A stretch of DNA of 31,430 nt. Source: Eubacteriaceae bacterium. Its GTDB lineage: Bacteria > Bacillota > Clostridia > Lachnospirales > Lachnospiraceae. Location: NCBI GenBank assembly GCA_902362875.1, contig CABIYF010000011.1, positions 70,746-102,175 of the forward strand, written 5' to 3'. Positions 24,172-31,370 of this stretch are shown piece by piece. The translations under genes were made by a program, and so were the position numbers. The notes beneath the pieces are model-generated. The model worked only from the letters and a program-made list of their open reading frames with translations. It ran no database searches and was not told the DNA's origin. The first letter of the stretch is position 1. The number at the start of each line of letters is the position of its first letter.

Positions 24172-24978
24172 ATGTTACGTTATGGATTTATTGCAGCAGG
24201 AAACATTATTCGTAGTATGCACAGAGGTGCAGAGATGAACGAGGATTACAATCCAGCAGAAATCGGTATCTACGACATCAACGAAGAAGTTCGTAAAGAC
24301 TATGCTGCAAGAGGTTACAAAACATTTGACAGCATGAAAGAATTAATTGACAATTCTGAAATGTTAGTTCTTGGAGTAACACCAAAAGTTGTAGGATTCA
24401 TCATTGATGAACTTGCAGAAAATTACAGACCAGACCAGGTTATGTTAACAGTTGTAACAGGTGTTGAACAGCCATGGTATCAGGAACATCTTGGAAAAGA
24501 CTGCAAAGTCGTTATCTGTATGCCAAACATGAGCTCTCAGGTTGGAGAAGGAGCATTTGCTGTATCTCGTTCTGAAGCTTGTACAGACGAAGATGTTGAT
24601 AAAGTATGTGCAATCTTAAGATCTTGTGGATTAGTTGAAGAAATTCCAGACGGAATGATGGCTGAAATCCTTCCATTCAACGGATCTGCACCAGGATTCT
24701 TCTACCACATTGCTAACTTAATGGTAAAAGAAGCAAAAAAATTAGGATTAGATCCAGAAACAGCAGTACGCTTATTTGCTGAAACAATGAAAGGTAGTGC
24801 AGAAATGATCCTTTCTTCAGACACAAGTCTTGAAGATCTTGAAAAGGCATTAAGACTTCCAGGAGGAGCTACAGTTACAGCTCTTGAAAAGATCGAATCT
24901 ATGGGATTTGACGCAATGTACCATGAATTCGTAAAAGTATCTGTAGAACACTGCAGAGAACTTGGAAATCAGAAATAA
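24172..24978 (+). CDS. Pyrroline-5-carboxylate reductase-like NAD(P)H oxidoreductase
   Basis: 268 residues, normal ProC length. ProC reduces 1-pyrroline-5-carboxylate to proline. The N-terminal Rossmann fold and the C-terminal dimerisation helices (LPGGATVTALEKIES, 229-243; ProC has SPGGTTxxGL) are both visible, and PNMSSQVGEGAFAV is the expected middle motif. The nucleotide loop is altered: GFIAAGNII (5-13) where ProC has GFIGxGNMA. It may therefore reduce a related cyclic imine or iminium rather than serve normal proline synthesis. AGGAGG precedes the ATG, 33 bases after the activase stop. In known hydroxyproline dehydratase loci a P5C reductase sits next to the GRE, which supports the pathway idea. 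Confidence 0.82.
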   Translation: MLRYGFIAAGNIIRSMHRGAEMNEDYNPAEIGIYDINEEVRKDYAARGYKTFDSMKELIDNSEMLVLGVTPKVVGFIIDELAENYRPDQVMLTVVTGVEQPWYQEHLGKDCKVVICMPNMSSQVGEGAFAVSRSEACTDEDVDKVCAILRSCGLVEEIPDGMMAEILPFNGSAPGFFYHIANLMVKEAKKLGLDPETAVRLFAETMKGSAEMILSSDTSLEDLEKALRLPGGATVTALEKIESMGFDAMYHEFVKVSVEHCRELGNQK

Positions 24979-25060
24979 TTCCAGACAAACATATTAGCCT
25001 CTATATATAAATTTATTTAAGAACATATAAATCATAAAATGATATAAAAGGAGAAAAATC

Positions 25061-26032
25061 ATGATTACAAATCACGACAGAAAATTCAAATTAGGAATGC
25101 ACAGCTACACATTACATTTATCAGGATTCGGAGAAAGCTGGGGATTCCAGGAATATGGTGAGCACCATGCATTCGAACAGGTTGCTACATTCAAAGATTT
25201 AGTAGACATCGCTGTTGAAGTAGGTCTTGACGTTCTTCACATCACATTAGTAGATATCCAGAACGATACATCTGATGAACATCTTGCAGAATGCAGAAAG
25301 ATCGCTGAAGATGCAGGAATCGAACTTGAATTAAACATTTCCTTCAACGCACCATCTGATCCTCGTGTAAACTGTGGATTAGAAGAATCATTACACATCG
25401 CTCACAAATTAGGATGTAAACTGGTTAAATACAGCACAGACGTAGAACACCCAGAAAAATCTTCTCACTCTTGCTTATCACCAGAAGTAATGAAACAGCT
25501 GATCGCTCTTTATGATGACTTTGCAGCAAACATTCCATTAATCGAAAAATACAACTTAAAAGTTGCTATCGAAAACCACTGCGACTTATTCGCAAACGAA
25601 GTAATCTGGTTAGTAGAAAAATTAAATCATCCATTAATCGGAGCTTGTTGTGATACGATCAACTCCTTAATGTTAATGGAAGGTATCGCTGATTGTGTAG
25701 ACAGAATGGCTCCATACTGCTACTGCGTACACTTCTGTGACAACAGAGTATTCGCTGATCCAGACGGAACACATTCTTTAGGAACAGCAATCGGACAGGG
25801 TAACGTAGACTGCCGCGCGATCATGGATATCTTAAGAGAAAAAGCTCCAGAAGGACTTGACACAATAGACTTAGAAATCGAACTTCCATTATCTGGACAC
25901 AGCATTGAAGAAGGACGTGAAATGGAACTTCAGGGATTAAAAGAGTCTGTTGAATATATGTACAAAGAATTAGGTATTGGATTCAACGCTGCTAAGATCT
26001 ACGGAGAAAGCAATTACTTCTTAAATAAATAG
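25061..26032 (+). CDS. Xylose-isomerase-like TIM barrel protein (sugar phosphate isomerase/epimerase family)
   Basis: 323 residues. Members are metal-dependent isomerases, epimerases or, rarely, dehydratases. Probable metal ligands are E171 (AIENHCD), D198 (CCDTIN), H224 (CVHFCDN) and E272 or E274 (DLEIEL), all at the ends of barrel strands. The N-terminal strand reads KLGMHSYTLHLSGFG. AAGGAG precedes ATG 25061; the gene is 82 bases after the reductase, with no terminator between, and is the last gene of the operon before hairpin element B. Its place beside a GRE and an imine reductase suggests an epimerase that sets the stereochemistry of the substrate, or a later step; I cannot tell which. 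Confidence 0.8.
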   Translation: MITNHDRKFKLGMHSYTLHLSGFGESWGFQEYGEHHAFEQVATFKDLVDIAVEVGLDVLHITLVDIQNDTSDEHLAECRKIAEDAGIELELNISFNAPSDPRVNCGLEESLHIAHKLGCKLVKYSTDVEHPEKSSHSCLSPEVMKQLIALYDDFAANIPLIEKYNLKVAIENHCDLFANEVIWLVEKLNHPLIGACCDTINSLMLMEGIADCVDRMAPYCYCVHFCDNRVFADPDGTHSLGTAIGQGNVDCRAIMDILREKAPEGLDTIDLEIELPLSGHSIEEGREMELQGLKESVEYMYKELGIGFNAAKIYGESNYFLNK

Positions 26033-26061
26033 TTTGTTTGTTGAATGAATTAAATTGTTGG

Positions 26062-26209
26062 AAATAAAATAAATAGCAACTACTCAGGGACGCACTCTCG
26101 TTCGATTCGCACGCAGCTGTACTAAGATCTTGACAGGTCTATCAACCTGCTACTCGCTAAGTGCAGGCAAGCTCTTACGGTCCCTGAGTAGTTGCTATTT
26201 ATTTTATTT
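26062..26209. repeat. Large palindromic element B with 30-bp perfect arms
   Basis: The 30 bases 26062-26091 (AAATAAAATAAATAGCAACT and on to CAGGGAC) are perfectly complementary to 26180-26209. The 88-base centre is more GC-rich and has its own stem (GCACT / AGTGC). It starts 30 bases after the last gene of the GRE operon and probably ends that transcript, but it is far larger than a simple terminator. Confidence 0.8.
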
Positions 26210-26246
26210 AAATTTACTTTATTCAAAGGATTTAGGTAAGGGGTAC

Positions 26247-26274
26247 TTGCTGAGGGATAGTTGTATGATATAAT
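26247..26274 (+). promoter_or_regulatory. Promoter of LysR gene
   Basis: TTGCTG (26247-26252), 16-base spacer, TATAAT (26269-26274), 42 bases before ATG 26317. The TTGTTA-N6-TAACAA palindrome of the transporter promoters is not present here. Confidence 0.5.
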
Positions 26275-26316
26275 GTAAAGAGTGAAAAATTGATGGGTAC
26301 AAAGGAGAATTTGGGT

Positions 26317-27195
26317 ATGACATTGCAACAATTAAAGTATTTTATCACGGTTGCTGAGATTGGTAATATTACATATGCTGCACAACGTCTTTATACTTCA
26401 CAGCCAACGATTAGCAGACAGATTCAGATGTTGGAATCGGAATTGGGTTACCGTTTGTTTAACCGCCATAGTAAGCCTTTGAAGCTTACGGAACCGGGGA
26501 AGATCCTTTATGATGGGATGAAGGAGGCTCTTTCTCAGATTAATCATACGATGGAGACAGCGAAGGTTGCTTCGGAAGGAAAGAGCGGAACGCTTTCGAT
26601 TGCTTTTCAGACAGGATATTACTCAGAATATATGTTTTTTGAGATCATTGATGAATTAAGAGAAAGCTGGCTGGCATTGAAATTAAATTACAATAAGATG
26701 TCCACAACAGACCAGCACAGAGGACTTGAAAATGGAAGTATCGATATTGCGATCGGACTGGAACTTCCACACTGGGAAGAAGCAGGATTTCAGGTGCGGA
26801 AATTAAAGAAAGAGGAAACTTTGATCGTAGTATCCCAAGATCACAGATTAGCAGGAAAAGATCATCTAGAATATAATGATCTGTGCGGAGAGACTTTCTA
26901 TTTAACATCACCAAACGGATATCAGGTAGATCGGATTTTGAAAGATATCTTTTGCTTGGATGGTGTACATCAGGTAGGAGTAAGCTCATCAGAGATTGCA
27001 TACTTTAAGGTAATGTCAGAAAACGGAGTGACGATCTCTAATCCACATGATCCTTACTTGCTGAATAATCCTTATTATCACAGTATTCCATTCGAATCAG
27101 AATATTCAGATTCCTATGTGTGCGTAACGAATCCAAATAATACGAACCCGGTTATTAAGTTGTTTATGGACTTGATAGAAGACGAGGAAGTGTGA
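26317..27195 (+). CDS. LysR-type transcriptional regulator
   Basis: 292 residues from ATG 26317, preceded by AAAGGAG at 26301-26307; the open frame extends to 26290 but that start would contain the ribosome-binding site. The winged helix is at residues 1-60 (MTLQQLKYFITVAEIGNITYAAQRLYTSQPTISRQIQMLESELGYRLFNR). The rest is the periplasmic-binding-protein-like effector domain. It is the only intact regulator near the GRE cluster and is likely to control it. Element B separates it from the operon and element C follows directly, so it is a single-gene transcript. Confidence 0.92.
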   Translation: MTLQQLKYFITVAEIGNITYAAQRLYTSQPTISRQIQMLESELGYRLFNRHSKPLKLTEPGKILYDGMKEALSQINHTMETAKVASEGKSGTLSIAFQTGYYSEYMFFEIIDELRESWLALKLNYNKMSTTDQHRGLENGSIDIAIGLELPHWEEAGFQVRKLKKEETLIVVSQDHRLAGKDHLEYNDLCGETFYLTSPNGYQVDRILKDIFCLDGVHQVGVSSSEIAYFKVMSENGVTISNPHDPYLLNNPYYHSIPFESEYSDSYVCVTNPNNTNPVIKLFMDLIEDEEV

Positions 27196-27224
27196 TTTGG
27201 GACGGTAGTCTACGATCAATGTGA

Positions 27225-27336
27225 CACAAATAAGATAACAAGAAATATTTATAATATAACGGTGGCAACACGCACTTAAAATATGCTAATCGTTGCCACC
27301 GTTATATTATAAATATTTCTTGTTATCTTATTTGTG
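27225..27336. repeat. Palindromic element family C, copy C1: perfect 45-bp inverted repeat
   Basis: Bases 27225-27269 are perfectly complementary to 27292-27336, around a 22-base loop. The stem is AT-rich at the base (CACAAATAAGATAACAAG) and GC-rich at the top (CGGTGGCAAC). Weaker pairing continues outward on both sides (left flank from about 27193, with GTGATTTGGGACGGTAGTC like the outer arm of family A). It begins at the LysR stop codon. Confidence 0.85.
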
Positions 27337-27362
27337 CCACATAAAACTGAAGTCTATCGAAA

Positions 27363-27484
27363 TCACTACAGGGTGTGTATGTTAAACGGTATTGGCTAAT
27401 AATTTTTGTATTCACTGATGAAAGTAAAAAACTTTAGGTTTCCAATCACTTAATTTGCAGCCAACACAGTACAACATACATCCC
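27363..27484. repeat. Palindromic element family D, copy D1
   Basis: GGGTGTGTATGTTAAACGGT and on to ATTGGCT (27371-27397) is an imperfect complement of AGCCAACACAGTACAACATA and on to CATCCC (27459-27484). The same left arm recurs at 31151. It fills the gap between C1 and the end of the phosphoglucomutase gene. Confidence 0.6.
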
Positions 27485-27514
27485 ATCCGCGAGAAACATC
27501 CTACAAATCAAAAC

Positions 27515-29239
27515 CTAAGCTTGCGCCTTAGCCCACTCAGCAAACTTAGCACTTTCAGCCTGAGCTTCATCCATGCTGGATGCTTTCACACCATAGTAGA
27601 ATTTAATCTTAGGTTCTGTACCAGATGGACGAACGCATACCCATGCTCCACCTTCAAGTTCATAGTAAAGAACATCAGAAGCAGGAAGTCCTGTAGGTTC
27701 TACATTACCACTTTCTACATCAAGAACTGTGTCATTCTTGTAATCACGGATCTTAACAACTTTGTATCCAGCAATATCTTTTAATGGATTCTCACGAAGG
27801 TTAGCAAGCATAGCTTTCATCTTATCCATACCTTCTAATCCTGGGAAATCCATAGCTGTGATGCTGTCTACGCAGTATCCGTATTTCTCGTACATGTCGA
27901 TCATAACATCCCATAATGTTTTACCTTTTGTTGCATAGTAAGCAGCAGCTTCACAAAGAGCAACAGTTGCAGAAACAGCATCTTTGTCTCTTGCATATGT
28001 ACCGATCAGGCATCCGTAGCTTTCTTCTAATCCGAACAGATATGTTCCTTTTCCGCTCTGTTCAAATCCAAGGATTTCTTTACCGATCCATTTGAATCCT
28101 GTTAATACTTCGATCAGTTTTACATCGTAAGCTTTTGCGATTTCATCTACAAGGTTTGTTGTAACGATAGATTTAACAACAGCACCATCTGCAGGAAGAG
28201 ATCCAGCTTTTTCTTTCTTCTGGCTTAATACATATTCACATAATAAAGAACCAGACATATTACCTGTTAATGGAATATATTCTCCGCTCTTAGTGTCTTT
28301 TACATATACACCTAAACGGTCAGCATCAGGGTCAGTAGCAAGAACAAGGTCAGCGTCTTTTTCTTTGGCAAGAGCAAGACCTAATGCAAATGCTTCTTTT
28401 GCTTCTGGGTTTGGATAGCTGACTGTTGGGAAGTCACCATCTGGAAGTTCCTGTTCTGGAACAACATATACATTCTTAAATCCAAGGTCATCAAGTACAC
28501 GGCGTACTGGAAGGTTACCTGTTCCATGGAGAGGAGTATAAACGATCTTTAATTTGGAAGCCATCTCATCGATAGAATCCTGATTGATGACCTGTTTTTC
28601 AACTTCTGTGATGTAAGCGTCATCAACTTCTTTTCCGATCACTTCATATAAACCTGCAGTTACGGCATCTTCTTTGGACATTGTCTTGCAAGTAGAAATG
28701 TCAGTGATCGCATTAACTTTGGCTGTAACACCTGAAGCATGAGGGTCTGTAAACTGAGCACCATCTTCCCAGTATACTTTGTATCCATTATACTGTGGTG
28801 GGTTATGGCTGGCAGTCACGTTGATACCAGCAGTACAATCTAAATGTCTAACTGCAAATGATAATTCTGGTGTTGGGCGTAAAGATTCAAAGATGAATGC
28901 TTTGATTCCGTTAGCAGCAAGGCAGCGTGCAGCTTCATCTGCAAATTCTGGAGACATATGTCTTGAGTCAAATGCGATGGCAACACGTTTCTTGTCTGTT
29001 CCCTGCTCTAAGATATAATCAGCTAACCCCTGAGTTGCTTTTCTTACAACATAAATATTCATACGGTTGATACCAGCACCGATGATTCCTCTAAGTCCGG
29101 CAGTTCCAAATGCTAGATCAGCATAGAAACGTTCTTTGATTTCATTTTCGTCATTCTCGATGGCTTTTAATTCCGCTTTTGTTTCCTCGTCAAAATAAGG
29201 ATTGGAAAGCCATTCCTGATAAGTTTCTTTGTAGTTCAT
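27515..29239 (-). CDS. Phosphoglucomutase/phosphomannomutase (alpha-D-phosphohexomutase)
   Basis: 574 residues, full length. Cytosolic Mg-dependent enzyme that interconverts hexose 1- and 6-phosphates, most likely glucose, for glycogen, wall and capsule precursors; it resembles PgcA of Bacillus. The phosphoserine loop is TASHNPPQYNGYK with S144; the metal loop is DPDADRLGV; the sugar loop is GLEESYGCLIG; the C-terminal phosphate loop is RPSGTEPKIKFYYGV. ATG 29239 follows AAAGGAGGAG. Monocistronic as far as seen. Confidence 0.95.
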   Translation of the reverse strand: MNYKETYQEWLSNPYFDEETKAELKAIENDENEIKERFYADLAFGTAGLRGIIGAGINRMNIYVVRKATQGLADYILEQGTDKKRVAIAFDSRHMSPEFADEAARCLAANGIKAFIFESLRPTPELSFAVRHLDCTAGINVTASHNPPQYNGYKVYWEDGAQFTDPHASGVTAKVNAITDISTCKTMSKEDAVTAGLYEVIGKEVDDAYITEVEKQVINQDSIDEMASKLKIVYTPLHGTGNLPVRRVLDDLGFKNVYVVPEQELPDGDFPTVSYPNPEAKEAFALGLALAKEKDADLVLATDPDADRLGVYVKDTKSGEYIPLTGNMSGSLLCEYVLSQKKEKAGSLPADGAVVKSIVTTNLVDEIAKAYDVKLIEVLTGFKWIGKEILGFEQSGKGTYLFGLEESYGCLIGTYARDKDAVSATVALCEAAAYYATKGKTLWDVMIDMYEKYGYCVDSITAMDFPGLEGMDKMKAMLANLRENPLKDIAGYKVVKIRDYKNDTVLDVESGNVEPTGLPASDVLYYELEGGAWVCVRPSGTEPKIKFYYGVKASSMDEAQAESAKFAEWAKAQA

Positions 29240-29298
29240 AAATTACTCCTCCTTTAAGTTATAAAAATGCCTTTTGTTTAATTATACCTTAAAACGCA

Positions 29299-30276
29299 TC
29301 AAAAAACATTATAAATTTGTAGATATTTTTCGAGAAAAATCGAGCGGAGGTCTTTTTTGTGGACAAATTCCTCTAATTTCTCGATATATCGTGGAGAAAC
29401 CCAATGTTTTTTATGTGCCATGTACTGATTTGAGATCTTCCAGAACTTTTCAGGAAATAAAAATAATCCATAAAGGCATAACAGGTCATTTTTAGAAAGA
29501 GGAAGAAAGCGGTCGTAATTTGTAAGAAATGTTTCACAAAATGTGAAGTTATAATTATTTTTCTCAAGTACCTTTTTCAGGAAATAATAAACATCAAGAA
29601 TCGGATAACCATGATAAAACCGTTCAAAATGAATTGTCACAGGAGAATCAGATGTCAGGATAATATTATGATGGCTGTAATTTCCATGACACCACCCAAT
29701 TCTGGATGGCGGTGTAGTGTTTAAGATTTTTACAGCCTCTTCCATTTGTACCCAGAATTCTTTTGTCTGTTCCAGAAATAAGTATTCAAAAATCCCTTTC
29801 TTTTTGCGCTTTTGTATGTAACGTCCGATGCTTTTTAGTTCCGAATATTTTTGCCCGTACTGTCTGGAAATCGAAGTATATTTCCGCAGGTTTTCAGATG
29901 AAAATGAAATATCGAGGCAGTGGTTATGAAAACCCGCAAGATTCTGGGCAGCAATCTTTACATCTTTCAAAGAATGAATATCACATTCCGTCCCCGAAAA
30001 TGTTTTCCTTAGTGCAAATGTTTCATAATACCGGTCAAAAGTAAGAAAATAACCATCTTTATTTAAAAGGTACTGATCCGTTTTATAAAAATGATGATCA
30101 TGCATGGCATCCGTCCATTGAGCGACAGCAGACAGCCGCTCTTCAGACAGAGAAGTCTGCGCAAGCGCATAAACAGTATCCTGTCCGAAACATAAAACAC
30201 AACCCCGTCCCCTTCTGGTATAAGAAACAGAAATATCATATTGATCCAGCAGCATTTGATATTTTTCGTTCAACAT
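29299..30276 (-). CDS. CotS-like spore coat / aminoglycoside-phosphotransferase-fold protein, probable pseudokinase
   Basis: 325 residues from the ATG at 30276, which follows AAGGAGG; the frame stays open to 30348. The protein has the APH/CotS kinase-like fold: an LAGFHNH helix near residue 113 and a catalytic-loop analogue WCHGNYSHHNIIL (196-207). The Brenner-type HGD is HGN here (N199 in place of the catalytic Asp), and the metal-binding Asp after it is replaced too (IHFERF, 215-220). So phosphotransfer is unlikely; a structural role in the spore coat, as in the CotS group, is more plausible. It is divergent from the lipoprotein gene. Confidence 0.7.
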   Translation of the reverse strand: MLNEKYQMLLDQYDISVSYTRRGRGCVLCFGQDTVYALAQTSLSEERLSAVAQWTDAMHDHHFYKTDQYLLNKDGYFLTFDRYYETFALRKTFSGTECDIHSLKDVKIAAQNLAGFHNHCLDISFSSENLRKYTSISRQYGQKYSELKSIGRYIQKRKKKGIFEYLFLEQTKEFWVQMEEAVKILNTTPPSRIGWCHGNYSHHNIILTSDSPVTIHFERFYHGYPILDVYYFLKKVLEKNNYNFTFCETFLTNYDRFLPLSKNDLLCLYGLFLFPEKFWKISNQYMAHKKHWVSPRYIEKLEEFVHKKDLRSIFLEKYLQIYNVF

Positions 30277-30338
30277 ATATCCTCCTTCATGTTCTACCTC
30301 TAATGATATGAAGAAAATGAAATGAATATGATAGTAAC

Positions 30339-30367
30339 TTGCTATCAATGTTTAAATAGGATATACT
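30339..30367 (+). promoter_or_regulatory. Promoter of lipoprotein gene
   Basis: TTGCTA (30339-30344), 17-base spacer, TATACT (30362-30367), 31 bases before ATG 30398. Confidence 0.55.
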
Positions 30368-30397
30368 GAAAATATCTCAGAAAGGAGTAAATTGAAC

Positions 30398-30868
30398 ATG
30401 AGAAAAAGATTTTTATTAATATCAACAATACTTGTACTAAGTGCATTTATATTTGCAGCATGTGGAAAGAAAAGCCCAAGCAGTCCAGAGGCAAGCAGCG
30501 AGACAACAACAGAAGAAGCTGCGACAGAAGAGACAACAACAGAGGATAATACAGCAGATACAACAGCGGAAGAAGAAAAACCAGTATCAACAGCAACAGA
30601 AGCAACAAAAGATTCAACAGAAGAAGTAACAACAGCATCTAAGAAAGATGAACAGGCAAAACCAAAGACAGCAACGGGAACATATAACGGATTTGCAGAT
30701 ACAAACTCTGTAGAGATCGAATTATCCAATGGAACTTTTGAAACATTTATTGTAAATGATGACGATGTAAAAACAGCGTTAAGCAAGAAGTCAGAAGGAG
30801 ACAAGATTACATTTACTTATGGAGCTGTGGAAGGACAGGCTAATAAGGAAATACTTTCTGTAAAATAA
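30398..30868 (+). CDS. Small lipoprotein with Thr/Glu-rich linker
   Basis: 156 residues. Signal sequence MRKRFLLISTILVLSAFIFAAC with a lipobox whose C22 should be lipidated and anchored in the outer face of the membrane. Residues 25-95 are a low-complexity Thr/Ser/Glu linker, and the last 60 residues form a small compact domain (GTYNGFADTNSVEIELSNGTFETFIVNDDDV...GDKITFTYGAV) that looks like an OB-like or beta-barrel fold. I know no function for it. ATG 30398 is preferred over TTG 30392 because AAAGGAG (30381-30387) is 10 bases from the ATG but only 4 from the TTG. Repeat A4 begins 2 bases after the stop. Confidence 0.8.
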   Translation: MRKRFLLISTILVLSAFIFAACGKKSPSSPEASSETTTEEAATEETTTEDNTADTTAEEEKPVSTATEATKDSTEEVTTASKKDEQAKPKTATGTYNGFADTNSVEIELSNGTFETFIVNDDDVKTALSKKSEGDKITFTYGAVEGQANKEILSVK

Positions 30869-30870
30869 AT

Positions 30871-31152
30871 TGTAATTTGAACAAGTCGTGTAATTGTATA
30901 TGAGAAAAACGAAATAATCACATAGAGGATCCAGACCAGAAATTTTGCTCGCTGTTTTGAACGGTCGCTGATTCGCGAACTTTCCTTCGATAACTCGCGT
31001 TCTAAGGTACTGAAACCAGTAGTCTTTGACGCTCAAACAATCGACCAAGTTCGCTGCGAACCGTTCAAAACAACGGCAAAATTTCAATGGTTCTGGATCC
31101 TCTATGTTATTATTTCGTTTTCCTCATATACACGGACGGCTATTCAAATCAC
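30871..31152. repeat. Palindromic element family A, diverged copy A4
   Basis: Outer arms GTAATTTGAACAAGTCGTGT / ATTCAAATCAC; middle arms AATAATCACATAGAGGATCC / GGATCCTCTATGTTATTATT; inner arms TTTTGAACGGT / ACCGTTCAAAA and GCGAAC-TTT / AAGTTCGC. The middle arm differs from A1-A3 at several places, and the partner arm has changed to match. The centre is about 27 bases longer and different in sequence. Confidence 0.8.
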
Positions 31153-31347
31153 TACGGGTGTGTATGGGGAATGGTGTTGGCTGTCAATTTTGATATTTGC
31201 AGACAGACGATTTAAGAAATTAGTAAACTGCTGTTTTTAAATTTCTCAAACATATCGACAAATCGGTGTCTATAAATTCGATTCATCTTCCGACAGCGAA
31301 TATAAAAATTATTAACCAATACCGTTTAACATACACATTCTATAGTG
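31151..31347. repeat. Palindromic element family D, copy D2
   Basis: ACTACGGGTGTGTATGGGGA and on to TTGGCT (31151-31182) is an imperfect complement of ACCAATACCGTTTAACATAC and on to TATAGTG (31315-31347). Inner arms AATTTTGATATTTGC / GCGAATATAAAAATT continue the stem. It shares its AAATCAC edge with A4 on the left. Confidence 0.6.
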
Positions 31348-31370
31348 ATTTCGATAGACTTCCGTTTTAT

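Noticed and set aside
26094..26180. Element B centre as a tRNA-like or riboswitch structure
   Set aside because: No tRNA cloverleaf signatures (no TTCGA arm in register, no CCA-adjacent acceptor) and no known aptamer core recognised.
30441..30638. Gln-rich and Leu-rich frames on both strands within the lipoprotein gene
   Set aside because: Out-of-frame readings of the ACA/GAA repeats that encode the Thr/Glu linker.
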